From: JAFAGX01 sp035623255 | GTDB taxonomy: Bacteria; Acidobacteriota; Terriglobia; Terriglobales; Acidobacteriaceae | Reading direction: 5' to 3' | Assembly: GCA_035623255.1 (NCBI GenBank) | Contig: DASPTU010000051.1 | Span: 23,147-87,146, forward strand | DNA: 64,000 nucleotides | Notes under the pieces: model-generated | Databases searched by the model: none | The model's input: only the letters and a program-made list of their open reading frames with translations | What the model was told of the DNA's origin: nothing | Part shown: positions 63,695-64,000 of the stretch, one piece after another | Numbering within the stretch: position 1 is the stretch's first letter | Layout of the letters: each line of letters opens with the position of its first letter | Translations under genes and position numbers: made by a program

Positions 63695-64000
63695 TTACTG
63701 AACGGCATCCGTTCTGTTGGTTGACTCGTCCATTCCCTTGGTGGCTGTTCTGGTGGCTGTTGATTCAGTGGCAAAGGCGGCGTCCATACGCTCGACCGCA
63801 GCCAACCTGTGGTCCGGGGCAAGGTGGGCATAGCGCATAACCATGGTCAGTGAGCTGTCGCGCAGCAGTTCTGCAACCGTGCGCAGGTCGGTTCCGCTCA
63901 TTACTAAGCGCGAAGCGAACGTATGCCGTAGATCGTGCCAGTGGAAATCAAGAATGCCGGCCGCTTCCAGTGCGCGCTTGAACCAACTGCGCGGGCTCCG
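63695..64000 (-). CDS. Tyrosine recombinase/integrase, C-terminal part
   Basis: The frame is open from the right edge to a stop at 63695, so 101 residues are seen and the N-terminus is outside the window. The catalytic core is clear: FHWHDLRHTFASRLVMSGT holds the second Arg box (HDLRH) and TMVMRYAHLAPDH the nucleophilic Tyr with the following helix. The C-terminus is a Thr/Ala-rich tail. With its 3' end 26 bases from tRNA-Arg, it is placed as integrases of islands and prophages usually are. The element would extend to the right of the window. Confidence 0.9.
   Translation of the reverse strand, partial: RSPRSWFKRALEAAGILDFHWHDLRHTFASRLVMSGTDLRTVAELLRDSSLTMVMRYAHLAPDHRLAAVERMDAAFATESTATRTATKGMDESTNRTDAVQ

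Overview
The window looks like chromosomal DNA from a Gram-negative soil-type bacterium, most likely an acidobacterium (Acidobacteriota). This is an inference from gene content: a PknB-type kinase fused to TPR repeats, small secreted two-cysteine proteins, POTRA and porin-like outer-membrane proteins, a eukaryote-like single-chain acyl-CoA carboxylase, a moderately GC-rich sequence and few mobile genes. No rRNA is present to confirm it.

Left part (1-17.6 kb), ordinary housekeeping and accessory genes: a partial secreted BNR-repeat protein, an orphan TadZ/CpaE ATPase, a two-gene unit of a cyclase-like protein and a TPR lipo/secretory protein, a polyamine locus (aguB, a deoxyhypusine-synthase-like gene, pyruvoyl arginine decarboxylase), a small secreted protein, a POTRA-only protein, a LysR regulator divergent from glnA, a membrane protein, glpK and an ABC1/UbiB kinase.

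Centre (17.9-45.3 kb), the remarkable part: twelve genes on the minus strand run from a phasin-like granule protein to a phosphopantetheinyl transferase. In transcription order they are phasin, small membrane protein, AdhE, STAS protein, wax-ester synthase/DGAT, membrane FeS oxidoreductase (EMO/DUF224 type), EtfB, EtfA, acyl-CoA dehydrogenase, a 2811-residue KS-AT-KS-ACP3-KR-DH megasynthase, a 1868-residue BC-BCCP-CT carboxylase and the PPTase. A PhaR-type regulator is transcribed divergently, and a match to the PhaR operator consensus sits just downstream of a near-consensus promoter in front of the phasin gene. I read this as a lipid factory: the carboxylase makes malonyl-CoA, the megasynthase builds an acyl chain, the dehydrogenase/ETF/EMO module trades electrons with the quinone pool, AdhE may make alcohol, WS/DGAT makes wax ester or triacylglycerol, and the phasin coats granules. 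All three ACP domains of the megasynthase carry Thr where the phosphopantetheine-bearing Ser is expected.

Right part (45.4-64 kb): a lipase-like gene, a lipocalin-like (AttH/CrtC-type) gene, tRNA-Leu(UAA) whose 3' half is repeated twice more with hairpin-forming spacers, a tight porin/cytochrome c/CuA-like cupredoxin/small-protein operon, a DinB remnant, a Ser/Thr kinase-TPR gene, a MarR-GNAT fusion with a palindromic operator, a four-gene envelope/exopolysaccharide-like operon (GT-C-like membrane protein, FemAB-like, ATP-grasp fused to a low-molecular-weight tyrosine phosphatase, alpha/alpha-barrel protein), a secreted hypothetical, ribosomal protein S1 and tRNA-Arg(UCU), immediately followed by the C-terminal part of a tyrosine recombinase that leaves the window and probably marks an integrated element.
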